Assembly: GCA_002373205.1 (NCBI GenBank)
Contig: DFJV01000092.1
Span: 270 to 20,307 of the forward strand
Direction of reading: 5' to 3'
DNA length: 20,038 nt
From: Treponema sp. UBA3662
GTDB lineage: Bacteria; Spirochaetota; Spirochaetia; Treponematales; Treponemataceae
Shown: piece after piece, positions 1 through 5,708 of the stretch
Position numbering within the stretch: the first letter of the stretch is position 1
How the letters are laid out: each line of letters opens with the position of its first letter
Notes under the pieces: generated by a model
Seen by the model: the letters and a program-made list of their open reading frames with translations, nothing else
Told to the model about the DNA's origin: nothing
Databases searched by the model: none
Position numbers and translations under genes: made by a program

Positions 1-41
1 CAGGCTCAGGGACCACCCTTCGACAAGCTCAGGGACCGCCC
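1..41. repeat. Tandem TTCGACARGCTCAGG intergenic repeat
   Basis: Two head-to-tail units share the core GCTCAGGGACC; the first is cut by the window edge and the second (19-41) begins TTCGACAAGCTCAGG. The same core recurs at 1310-1324 and, as TTCGACAGGCTCACC, at 7817-7866. This is a dispersed intergenic repeat just past the stop codon of the permease gene. Its function is unknown. Confidence 0.6.
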
Positions 42-66
42 GCCAACAATCCGCTTGATTCAGTTG

Positions 67-1029
67 CTATACAATCCCCAGAATCTGTGCAAGATAGATG
101 AATGCCGGCGCACCAAAAACGCAAAGAGCCGATGTTAGGGCAACAATAAGACCCGCGTAGTGGGCATCCTTCTTGAACACAACCGCAAGAGAAGTAATGC
201 TCATTCCCACAGGACAAAGAGCTGCAATGTATGCCGTAACCGTCATAAGGCGAATGTCTTCCACACTAGAAAGCAGCATGGGCAAAAGCCGTGCCGTCGC
301 AGCAATAACCGCAAGCGCCGCAAGAGGGCAAAGCACAAGCCTTACCGCAACCGTCCAGCCAGCCCTAAGCGCAAGAGACCTTTTACCTTCCCCCTTCTTA
401 AAGTCAGCAAAAATCATCCCCAAAAGAATCATGCTCAAAGCTGTATTCATCTGACCAATATAGCCAATCGGCTTGGAAAGAATGTCTGGCAGCGTCCCCG
501 GAAAGCAAAAGAGGATAAAGCCCGCAACCACCGCAATAACGTTGGGATTAAAGACAATCTTTTTAATGTCAAACCTGCAACCCAAAGCAAGCGGTGCAAA
601 AATCCAAAGCAGGATGTTAAAGTTCACAAGGTAGCCCATCAGGTAAAAAACGCCTTCCTTACCAAGCACCCCGTTAATCAGCGGAATGCCAATAAAACCG
701 CTGTTGGTAAAAATAACGCCAACCCGGTCAATGCCGTCAAGCTCCTTACCCTCCGGACTGCGGCTCCGAATAAAAATGCACGCTGTAACCATCATTGCAA
801 TGTGAACGGCAAAGCAAAGGCCTATCATCACCGCAAGCCCCTTTATCTTCTGCGGATTGTAGGGAATGTCAAAAGAAGAAAGAAGCATGCAGGGGTTAAC
901 AAGGTAAAGCATGGTCTTGCTTACAAAAGAAATTTCCTGGTTTGCAAATTTAAATTTCTTAGAAAAAACAAAGGCAACCACAACCACAATCATCATGTAG
1001 CAGAGCTGCTTAAAAACAAGAATAGCCAT
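67..1029 (-). CDS. AEC-family (auxin efflux carrier-like) membrane transporter
   Basis: The product is a very hydrophobic protein of 320 residues, the usual length of the AEC family, with about ten membrane segments in two halves. Family-like stretches include LVNPCMLLSSF early, then FTNSGFIGIPLINGVLG, where the NSGF(I/M)GIP motif lies, and AALCPVGMSITSLAVVFKKDA near the C-terminus. Members export or import small organic anions such as malate, or auxin-like compounds; the substrate cannot be read from sequence. I chose the start MAILVFKQL at 1029 because it gives a normal N-terminal membrane segment. The frame stays open upstream to 1104, with another ATG at 1068. Neither start has a clear ribosome-binding site; TATATA lies 8 bases before the 1029 ATG, so a leaderless message is possible. 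No operon partner is visible. Confidence 0.88.
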   Translation of the reverse strand: MAILVFKQLCYMMIVVVVAFVFSKKFKFANQEISFVSKTMLYLVNPCMLLSSFDIPYNPQKIKGLAVMIGLCFAVHIAMMVTACIFIRSRSPEGKELDGIDRVGVIFTNSGFIGIPLINGVLGKEGVFYLMGYLVNFNILLWIFAPLALGCRFDIKKIVFNPNVIAVVAGFILFCFPGTLPDILSKPIGYIGQMNTALSMILLGMIFADFKKGEGKRSLALRAGWTVAVRLVLCPLAALAVIAATARLLPMLLSSVEDIRLMTVTAYIAALCPVGMSITSLAVVFKKDAHYAGLIVALTSALCVFGAPAFIYLAQILGIV

Positions 1030-1097
1030 GCGTGCAGTATATATTTTTTTTGCAAAAATTAAAAGCATTTTTTTTATACTATTGAGCTCTTCCCAAA

Positions 1098-1130
1098 ATG
1101 TCATTCCGAACTCGTTTCGGAATCTACGAA
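1098..1130. repeat. Short palindromic repeat, copy 1 (ATTCCGAA/TTCGGAAT)
   Basis: An 8-bp perfect stem (1103-1110 with 1116-1123) and a 5-base loop lie inside a 33-base unit. The unit recurs in the same orientation at 2428-2460 with two mismatches. The two copies flank the pair of lipoprotein genes. Confidence 0.75.
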
Positions 1131-1184
1131 GCTGGATGCTAAAAAAAAGTCAGCATAACAAAGCGAGTTTTGAAACTGCCTATA

Positions 1185-1377
1185 TTCTTCTGGACGGTAC
1201 TTTTGTATGTTCTACCATTTTACTCTTTGGCTAATCCGACCGCCCATGCCTTTGCGCCACCGCCCTTCCGGGGTTCCCTAACGGTCATTGACGGTGAAAG
1301 AGCCGCCCCTTCGACAGGCTCAGGAAGCGTCTCTTTCACCGTCAACGCTGTCGCGCCCCTCCACGGCGGCGTAGGTT
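1185..1377 (+). repeat. Mosaic intergenic element, family 1, copy 1
   Basis: This is one of three related copies, with 14454-14634 (opposite strand) and 17375-17523. Shared blocks in order are CTGGACGGTACTT, a GCTCTACCA-like block, TGGCTAA..CGAC, CTTTGCGCCACCGCC, a GGT/CCTCAT block, and the end CCAYGGCGGCGTAGGTT. Here the variable middle is a 15-bp perfect hairpin (1288-1302 with 1331-1345) whose loop holds the TTCGACAGGCTCAGG repeat. The gap 1030-1517 holds this element, the palindromic repeat at 1098 and the upstream region of the lipoprotein gene. I see no gene in it. Confidence 0.75.
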
Positions 1378-1517
1378 CAGCAAAGCCATTCCTCCATGCG
1401 CTAATATCAAGAACCAAGAAAAAAATTATTTTTTCTTAAATTTTTCTGGACAGCGGAAAAAGTTGGATTATAGTCTATTGTATAAATTACAGACTTTTTT
1501 CTGTAGAGGAGAAAAAT

Positions 1518-2003
1518 ATGAAAATGATGAACCTTGCAGTTATTGCAACTCTTGCAGCTTCTGTGTGCCTTGCAGGATGCGCCACAACAACCAAAAAAGC
1601 CGTAGCGGGTGCAGCGGTTAATACGGTGGCAAGTGCGGCATCAAGCAAGTCTACGGACAAAAAATCAGAATCAAAGCAGGCAAAATCCACTGAATTCAAC
1701 ATTGCCTACGGCGACTTTGAGGCAATGCAGACCGTGGCAAAAAAGCTCCAGAACAGAGGCTATAAGGACGGCCAGGAAATCACAATCGACGGCGACCTTT
1801 CTTTGGGCTTTATGTCTGCCTCCATTGGCCAAAGTAAGGGCGGCATGTTCGTTGGAACTACACTCGAAGTAACCGGCTGGAAACTCGATGACTTCCCCGA
1901 AGACGAGTCCCGCGTAAAGGTAACCGCAAAAGTTGTTACCAATAAGGAAGCTTTCTTCCAGTATCTTAAGGCCAATCCTAGCGACGTAAAAGTTATAGAA
2001 TAA
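1518..2003 (+). CDS. Small lipoprotein, unknown function
   Basis: The 161-residue product starts with a lipoprotein signal peptide. A short charged start and hydrophobic stretch lead to the lipobox LAGC, with Cys21 as the predicted lipidated residue, so the mature protein should be membrane-anchored outside the cytoplasm. A low-complexity Ala/Ser/Lys linker (about residues 22-58) follows, then a compact domain (about 60-161) that I do not recognise. It contains the stretch YGDFEAMQTVAKKLQNRGY and ends in alternating strand-like segments. The start is well supported by AGAGGAG 6 bases upstream of the ATG. A second lipoprotein begins only 27 bases after the stop, so the two are probably cotranscribed. 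Confidence 0.85.
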   Translation: MKMMNLAVIATLAASVCLAGCATTTKKAVAGAAVNTVASAASSKSTDKKSESKQAKSTEFNIAYGDFEAMQTVAKKLQNRGYKDGQEITIDGDLSLGFMSASIGQSKGGMFVGTTLEVTGWKLDDFPEDESRVKVTAKVVTNKEAFFQYLKANPSDVKVIE

Positions 2004-2030
2004 ACCTGTAAAAATGTCTTCTTTGCTGTT

Positions 2031-2390
2031 ATGGCAGCACTGGCATTGATGGTATGCTTCGCAGGTTGCAAGAAAAAGGTGTCCCCTCTCGTAGGAACTT
2101 ACAGCATTGATTCTTTAGACGGTGTGTCTGCTGAAGATCTTAAGCAGCTTGAAGAAGTTACAGGTACAAAAGTTGAAGGTATTTTGAACCTGAACGCAGA
2201 CGGAAGCGGTGATATGAATATCATGGGTATGAAGTGCAATTTGAAGTGGGACGAATCTTCAAAGACAATGACCCTTTCTGATCCTGCTGGCAGCGGCGAG
2301 GAGTCAAAAGTGTCTTTTAAGGTTTCAGAAGACGGCAAGATCTCTCTTACTGAAGATGGCTCAGAAATGGTATTCGCAAAGCAGAAGTAA
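2031..2390 (+). CDS. Small lipoprotein with atypical start, possibly decaying
   Basis: The 119-residue frame opens MAALALMVCFAGCKKK, with lipobox FAGC at Cys13. The mature part (GTYSIDSLDGVSAEDLKQLE, then NLNADGSGDM and a strand-rich tail) has the look of small lipocalin-like lipoproteins, but I cannot name a family. The start is odd. The hydrophobic region continues in frame upstream as KNVFFAV before the first ATG, as if the true beginning (Met plus Lys) and its ribosome-binding site had been lost. The in-frame TAA of the preceding gene lies ten codons before 2031, and no Shine-Dalgarno sequence precedes the 2031 ATG. It may be translated by reinitiation after the upstream lipoprotein, or it may be a new pseudogene. 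Confidence 0.6.
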   Translation: MAALALMVCFAGCKKKVSPLVGTYSIDSLDGVSAEDLKQLEEVTGTKVEGILNLNADGSGDMNIMGMKCNLKWDESSKTMTLSDPAGSGEESKVSFKVSEDGKISLTEDGSEMVFAKQK

Positions 2391-2427
2391 GTTTTGCGCT
2401 GTTAGAATAACATGTCATTCCTATAAC

Positions 2428-2460
2428 ATGTCATTCCGAACTCGATTCGGAATCTATGAA
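2428..2460. repeat. Short palindromic repeat, copy 2 (ATTCCGAA/TTCGGAAT)
   Basis: The stem is 2433-2440 with 2446-2453. This unit matches 1098-1130 at all but two of 33 positions, in the same orientation. A partial third copy (ACATGTCATTCC) starts just upstream at 2410. Confidence 0.75.
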
Positions 2461-2559
2461 TGTTAACGTCTGAATGGCGGTGCAGCCCATGAAGTTACTT
2501 GCTTGCAAGTGCGTTTAGGGTGACTGTTAATCGTTGTTCGCCCTTTAAGATGACTTTTT

Positions 2560-2590
2560 CCCCTGCAAGCTTTATGCAGGGGATTTTTTT
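2560..2590 (+). terminator. Rho-independent terminator
   Basis: CCCCTGCA (2560-2567) pairs perfectly with TGCAGGGG (2575-2582), followed by A and seven Ts. It is oriented to end + strand transcripts from the lipoprotein pair, about 170 bases after the second stop codon. Confidence 0.85.
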
Positions 2591-2598
2591 ATAAAGCC

Positions 2599-2802
2599 TT
2601 AATACTCCACGCCCCAATCTTTTTCCGTCTTGCGGCTTTTGCAGTGCGGACATTTTGGATGGGGTGGTCCTGGCATAAATCTGCTTAATGGCTCATATTC
2701 TGCATATTTCTGCTTCTTGCCTTCTTCTGTATCGCTGCCATCAAACCTTTCCCCACAATTTTTACAGACAAATCTAGTCTCCCCAAAGCTTGGCATGTGC
2801 AT
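2599..2802 (-). CDS. Small zinc-ribbon protein
   Basis: The product is a 67-residue protein with two CxxC pairs: CKNCG near the N-terminus and CPHCKSR near the C-terminus. They are separated by an acidic/basic middle and a PGPPHPK turn, an arrangement expected to bind one zinc ion. Its role is unknown; such ribbons occur in nucleic-acid-binding and accessory proteins. Three in-frame ATGs lie close together. AGGAGG sits directly against the first (2808) and 6 bases before the second (2802), so I take MHMPSFGET at 2802. A TATAAT box at 2834-2839 and a TGACA-N5-TGTCA palindrome at 2852-2866 lie upstream. The same palindrome precedes the small membrane-protein gene at 3985. Confidence 0.75.
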   Translation of the reverse strand: MHMPSFGETRFVCKNCGERFDGSDTEEGKKQKYAEYEPLSRFMPGPPHPKCPHCKSRKTEKDWGVEY

Positions 2803-2833
2803 AGTCATCCTCCTTGTGTGCTTTCTTGACCTT

Positions 2834-2870
2834 ATTATATCCTACCACCTGTGACAAATAATGTCATGTG
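2834..2870 (-). promoter_or_regulatory. Promoter with operator-like palindrome, copy 1
   Basis: The -10 box is TATAAT (minus strand, 2834-2839). Upstream, 2852-2866 reads TGACAAATAATGTCA and lies over the expected -35 position. The 19-base word TGACAAATAATGTCATGTG recurs with one mismatch at 4036-4054. Position over the -35 suggests a regulator site, but the regulator is unknown. Confidence 0.5.
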
Positions 2871-2976
2871 TATTTCTATGGGGATTTTGCGGTGTTTTTC
2901 TTGTTTTTCTATGGGGATTTTGTATAATTGTAGCGTATGAAGCCCTAGATTCCCTCTTGCGCGGCATGCAGTAAAA

Positions 2977-3249
2977 TTATGTCAGGTTTGCTATTGGACA
3001 ACCCGTCATCCTTGCCCAGCGTAAAACGGCATTTAGCCTCTGAAGATAGCCTTTTCCTCCGGGGTCTTTTAGCCAGTCGATTGTGTCCATGTCTATCCTT
3101 GCAGAAATGGCCTGTTTTCTTGGCTTCCAGTTTTTGGGGTAAAGTTCTTTTGCCTGTTCTGGAGTTAATTCTGGAATGTCGGAAAAATCTATCGGCCTCT
3201 TCTTGAGCGCGGCGATTTCGTTAGTTGCTAATGCGTTTGCAGAATTCAT
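2977..3249 (-). CDS. BrnA-type antitoxin
   Basis: The 90-residue product matches the BrnA antitoxin pattern: an acidic N-terminal part (RPIDFSDIPELTPEQAKELYP), then a ribbon-helix-helix-like C-terminal half with ISARIDMDTIDWLKDPGGKG and YLQRLNAVLRWARMTG. In known systems BrnA neutralises the RNase BrnT and represses its own operon. No BrnT-like gene (normally just upstream) is present. Instead the upstream frame is an Abi-like fragment that overlaps this gene by 29 bases. The start at 3249 is set by GGGGGAGGT 5 bases upstream; the open frame extends to 3291. It is either an orphan antitoxin or half of an unusual pair. Family call is firm, function in this setting is inferred. Confidence 0.78.
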   Translation of the reverse strand: MNSANALATNEIAALKKRPIDFSDIPELTPEQAKELYPKNWKPRKQAISARIDMDTIDWLKDPGGKGYLQRLNAVLRWARMTGCPIANLT

Positions 3250-3451
3250 TGTATACCTCCCCCTTTGTCCTATTTTGGCAAACTTCCGCATATTGTTTTA
3301 GGCGGAAAAAATAGTTGTGCGTCCTAAGGAATTCCGCAGCGGTTTCTTCGTCCATAAGATTGAACGTAAGCCCAAGGTCTTTCTTGCAGTATTCGATTAT
3401 TTGAGGCACGGTAAGTTTTGGTGATTTTTCATAGTGTTCATGTTTTGACAT
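3221..3451 (-). CDS. Abi-family N-terminal fragment, overlapping the antitoxin gene
   Basis: From the ATG at 3451 the product has 76 residues. The stretch from SPKLTVPQIIEYCKKDLG through EETAAEFLRTHNYFFRLKQYA resembles the first 60 or so residues of Abi (AbiD/AbiF, Abi_2) phage-exclusion proteins, in which a helix pair leads to an (N)YY/F..RL..Y motif. Complete members run to roughly 300 residues, so this is only the N-terminus. After QNRTKGEVYNEF the frame runs into the antitoxin start and stops. No continuation appears in other frames. No Shine-Dalgarno sequence precedes the ATG, but TATCAT ends 6 bases before it, with TTGCAA 17 bases further upstream, so it could be transcribed as a leaderless message. 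It is either a truncated relic or a short protein acting with the antitoxin. Confidence 0.55.
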   Translation of the reverse strand: MSKHEHYEKSPKLTVPQIIEYCKKDLGLTFNLMDEETAAEFLRTHNYFFRLKQYAEVCQNRTKGEVYNEFCKRISN

Positions 3452-3457
3452 GATTTT

Positions 3458-3486
3458 ATGATACACCGCCAGACTTTTGTTTGCAA
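3458..3486 (-). promoter_or_regulatory. Predicted promoter of the Abi-fragment/antitoxin pair
   Basis: On the minus strand, TTGCAA (3486-3481), a 17-base spacer, then TATCAT (3463-3458), leaving 6 bases to the ATG at 3451. Transcription would begin at or next to the start codon. Confidence 0.5.
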
Positions 3487-3500
3487 TGATTTTTTTTTGT

Positions 3501-3727
3501 AGAAGGTAAGTGCAAATCAAAAATGTGTAAGCACTTCCATTCCCAGCTGAAAACGCGTTAAAAAAAACGAGTGCGGATACAAGGTATCTGACTTGCTTCG
3601 CGGCTTGAAGCTACGCTGCCGGGTACGCACCGCGCAAATGCTTTTTTGCCGCGTTTTCAGCCTACATTCCAGTGCTTCCGCACATTGTTTTGCTACATAA
3701 CATTCCATGTTTGTGCACTTACCTTCT
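3501..3727. mobile_element. 227-bp element with perfect terminal inverted repeats (MITE-like)
   Basis: AGAAGGTAAGTGCA (3501-3514) is repeated inverted as TGCACTTACCTTCT (3714-3727): 14 of 14 bases. Nested inside are AATGTG/CACATT (3522-3527, 3681-3686), AAGCAC/GTGCTT (3529-3534, 3673-3678) and GCTGAAAACGCG/CGCGTTTTCAGC (3546-3557, 3650-3661, 12 of 12). The arms therefore fold into one long interrupted hairpin around an internal segment of about 90 bases. There is no convincing gene inside and no obvious target-site duplication. It fits a non-autonomous mobile element or a structured RNA/DNA. The stretch 3452-3763 holds only this and the adjacent promoter. Confidence 0.6.
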
Positions 3728-3763
3728 GCACGCTCTGGAAGAAGGGGAAAATGATGCAGGACG

Positions 3764-3985
3764 CTATTTCATAACGAGTATATGCTGAGATGCAGAATCT
3801 GGGGAGGGTTCTTCTGGGCTAAGGTTGTGCTTGGTGATGAATTCCCTTAGCTCCAGGTTCTTTTGCAGAAGTTCCGTGCTGTATTCCTTGAGTTCTTCGT
3901 TTTCTTCTTTTATCTTTTTGATTGTGCCGTAGACGACTGCTGCCAAAAGGCCTATGCCTGTGCCGATAAGGATTTTCTTTACCAT
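3764..3985 (-). CDS. Small single-pass membrane protein with coiled coil
   Basis: The 73-residue product has a short basic start, one hydrophobic segment (about residues 5-20, ILIGTGIGLLAAVVYG), a Lys/Glu-rich helix likely to form a coiled coil (about 22-50) and a polar tail. It resembles small YtxH-like membrane proteins in layout only; I do not recognise a family. The start is supported by GGAGG 8 bases upstream (3994-3998). A TGACA-N5-TGTCA palindrome 51 bases upstream of the ATG is shared with the zinc-ribbon gene at 2802, which suggests common control of the two genes on either side of the antitoxin. Confidence 0.75.
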   Translation of the reverse strand: MVKKILIGTGIGLLAAVVYGTIKKIKEENEELKEYSTELLQKNLELREFITKHNLSPEEPSPDSASQHILVMK

Positions 3986-4035
3986 AATAGTGTCCTCCTG
4001 TTTTATTTCTTTTATTCAGTGTAAGGCATGTGATA

Positions 4036-4054
4036 TGACAAATAGTGTCATGTG
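4036..4054 (-). promoter_or_regulatory. Operator-like palindrome, copy 2 (TGACA-N5-TGTCA)
   Basis: The + strand reads TGACAAATAGTGTCATGTG, 18 of 19 identical to 2852-2870. The arms extend to 6 bp (ATGACA/TGTCAT). It lies 51 bases from the ATG of the small membrane-protein gene, almost the same distance as copy 1 from its gene. The -10 box between is not clear. Confidence 0.5.
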
Positions 4055-4133
4055 GGGCGGCAAAACTACATTGTGCGTATGGATATATATTTCTTTAGCA
4101 TATCCTTAAGCAAAGGCATACTAGCCGGGATTG

Positions 4134-4240
4134 GTGGTAAAAATTGCGTCCGTGCAATTTTTACCACGCAAGTTTTTTTCAAAAACTTGCACAATTATTT
4201 TTCCTAAATGATGACGCGCCGTCCGTGGCGCTGCTTGTTT
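4134..4240 (+). repeat. Modular hairpin element, family 2, copy 1
   Basis: Hairpin 1 is a perfect 14-bp stem (4134-4147 with 4154-4167; core AAAAATTGC/GCAATTTTT). Hairpin 2 is a perfect 10-bp stem with a 3-base loop (4168-4177, 4181-4190). They are followed by the block ACGCGCCGTCCGTGGCGCTG and CTTGTTT (4213-4240). The same order of modules occurs on the minus strand at 7380-7600. The gap 3986-4375 holds this element, the palindrome at 4036 and the ndk upstream region. No gene is seen in it. Confidence 0.7.
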
Positions 4241-4375
4241 TAGAAGAAACTGCCCCGCAAAGCCCGTAATAGGATTGACCCCCGCAGGGGCAGTAAGACA
4301 AGTAGCTTGCTCCAGATATGAAAAATCTAGCAAGACCTTGAAAAAAGTTGCGTTTTCTGTTAATTTGTACAAACT

Positions 4376-4822
4376 ATGAGTACAAGATGTTTTGCCATGT
4401 TAAAGCCTGGTGTTTTGAACCGCAGGCTTGTAGGCGAGGTTATCAGCCGCCTCGAGAAGAAAGGTCTTAAGCTGGTGGGGCTTAAGCTTATGAACATTAG
4501 CCCGGAATTGGCTTCTAAGCATTATGCCGAACATAAGGGTAAGCCCTTCTATGATCCGCTCGTTGACTACATTACAAGTGGTCCTGTTGTTGCAATGGTT
4601 TGGCAGGGAGATGACTGCATTACTTTGGTAAGGAAGATGACAGGCTCCACAAGTCCTGCAGAGGCTCATCCGGGAACAATCCGCGGAGACTTCTGCTCTC
4701 ACACTACGCACAATATTATCCACGCAAGTGACTGCGAGGAAAGTGCCAAGCGCGAGATAGACCTCTTCTTTGCACCGGAAGAAATCATCGACTGGGAAGA
4801 CCAGGCTTCTCTCTGGTTCTAG
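4376..4822 (+). CDS. ndk: Nucleoside diphosphate kinase
   Basis: This enzyme passes the terminal phosphate of ATP to nucleoside diphosphates through a phospho-histidine, keeping the NTP and dNTP pools balanced in the cytoplasm. The 148-residue length is normal. Visible signatures are MLKPG (Lys10, phosphate binding), HPGTIRGDF (98-106) and the active-site motif NIIHASD with the catalytic histidine at 116. The start ATG at 4376 gives the expected N-terminus. No Shine-Dalgarno sequence precedes it. TTGAAA, a 17-base spacer and a weak TAATTT end 9 bases before the ATG, so the leader may be very short. A repeat element lies just upstream. The gene stands alone on the + strand. Confidence 0.96.
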   Translation: MSTRCFAMLKPGVLNRRLVGEVISRLEKKGLKLVGLKLMNISPELASKHYAEHKGKPFYDPLVDYITSGPVVAMVWQGDDCITLVRKMTGSTSPAEAHPGTIRGDFCSHTTHNIIHASDCEESAKREIDLFFAPEEIIDWEDQASLWF

Positions 4823-4839
4823 GTTTTGCTTAAATGGGG

Positions 4840-4918
4840 AGGGGAAAGCCTTCCCCTGCGGCCGCACTGCGTTGCGTCCTACCCCTTCTACGGGCTCAAA
4901 CGCCGCCCGTAACGCCCG
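4840..4918. repeat. GC-rich palindromic intergenic segment
   Basis: AGGGGAA (4840-4846) pairs with TTCCCCT (4851-4857), followed by GCGGCCGC and a second ACGGGC/GCCCGT inverted pair. It fills the gap between the convergent ndk and RsiV-like genes. There is no T-run, so it is not a standard terminator. Its composition resembles the other intergenic repeats here, but no second copy lies in the window. Confidence 0.4.
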
Positions 4919-5647
4919 CTACTGCCTATTTACAGGGACAATGAATTCCATTCCCCACATGTAGCCGTACATGTGTTCCCCGCCTATTATTAGTTCCACA
5001 GAAGTTGGGGTAAGAACGAAGGGCAGCTTGTCCAGTTCTGGTATGCCAATGGCAAATGCTTCGTCTGCCGAAGTTTCATTTTTTTCCAATACAGGTTCAA
5101 GTGCTTCTTTGTAGGCTTTGTCCGAGATGAAGTCCTTTGCGGATGCCACCATTTTTTTGCTTTCTTTGTTATAGACAAAGCTTTTTCTTGCTATGTAGGG
5201 GTGGATTCCGCCTGCATCGACTTTTTCGTAAAAGAGTACGGAGATATAGGAGCCTGTGTATGTTACGGTTCCTATGAAGATTGAATACTCTCCTTTTTCT
5301 TCTGCGTTGTCTGTGTAATTTTCTTCCGCGTACTTGCATTGTTTGCTTAGCCATTCTTTTATGCTGCTGTTTAGCTTGTCGCAGCCTTCAAATTCTGGGA
5401 CTTCAACCGTCATTTCCAGCTTGGGGAATTTTTTTGTGTAGCAGCTGGACGTAAAGGCTTTTTCTGTGTTTCCCTTTTTTCCGTAGGGGAAGCTTCCTGT
5501 TTTTACTGCTTTTTCTGCGTGGGCAGCTGTGGGTGTAAGTGGCGAAAGGGTACAGAGTGCCAGTGCGGCCAAGACAAGGCCCAGACTGTGCGCTGCCTTG
5601 AAATGTTTTGCGTTGCAATGCTTTTGTGTGCTGGTGAGATTTTTCAT
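4919..5647 (-). CDS. Exported protein with RsiV/PdaC-like (DUF4163-DUF3298) domain
   Basis: The 242-residue product has a signal peptide: a basic N-terminus (residues 1-18), the hydrophobic core LGLVLAALALCTL, and a probable cut after AHA (about residue 44). The mature part runs from paired strands (FPKLEMTVEVPEFEG), through a helix with LNSSIKEWLSKQ, to the hallmark YTGSYISVLFYEKVDAGGIHPY and then SFVYNKESKKMV. This matches the DUF4163/DUF3298 pair found in the lysozyme-binding anti-sigma factor RsiV and in the deacetylase PdaC. There is no N-terminal anti-sigma region and no deacetylase domain, so it is a free periplasmic domain that may bind a cell-wall component or lysozyme. The start at 5647 is fixed by AAGGAGGT 3-4 bases upstream; the frame is open to 5686. 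Function is inferred from domain only. Confidence 0.75.
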   Translation of the reverse strand: MKNLTSTQKHCNAKHFKAAHSLGLVLAALALCTLSPLTPTAAHAEKAVKTGSFPYGKKGNTEKAFTSSCYTKKFPKLEMTVEVPEFEGCDKLNSSIKEWLSKQCKYAEENYTDNAEEKGEYSIFIGTVTYTGSYISVLFYEKVDAGGIHPYIARKSFVYNKESKKMVASAKDFISDKAYKEALEPVLEKNETSADEAFAIGIPELDKLPFVLTPTSVELIIGGEHMYGYMWGMEFIVPVNRQ

Positions 5648-5673
5648 ACGACCTCCTTTGGCCAAGGCTATGC

Positions 5674-5702
5674 TTGACGGTGGCAATAAATTGGGGTATA
5701 TT
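5674..5702 (+). promoter_or_regulatory. Near-consensus + strand promoter
   Basis: TTGACG (5674-5679), a 17-base spacer, then TATATT (5697-5702), with both boxes matching the sigma-70 consensus at 5 of 6 positions. It points into a gap between two minus-strand genes, where no + strand gene exists. Confidence 0.6.
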
Positions 5703-5708
5703 TAAACA

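Noticed and set aside
160..1062. Long + strand open frame opposite the AEC permease
   Set aside because: Its product is an implausible run of Lys, Asn and His without domains, and it is the antisense of a well-recognised transporter gene.
1220..1417. Small open frames inside the family-1 and family-2 repeats (also 7398-7589, 14401-14694, 17283-17510)
   Set aside because: They follow the repeat sequence, have no ribosome-binding sites, and the copies do not conserve a common reading frame.
2901..2928. Possible + strand promoter (TTGTTT-N16-TATAAT) that would make an antisense RNA to the antitoxin
   Set aside because: The -35 is weak, no structured RNA or terminator follows, and the region is AT-rich, so a chance TATAAT is likely. 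A 17-base direct repeat (TTTCTATGGGGATTTTG at 2873 and 2906) is real but unexplained.
3501..3727. Integron attC site
   Set aside because: The outer arms do not carry the RYYYAAC/GTTRRRY core sites and no integrase is present; a terminal-inverted-repeat element fits better.
4400..4867. 155-residue minus-strand frame opposite ndk
   Set aside because: It is the mirror of a certain gene and has no recognisable domain or start signal.
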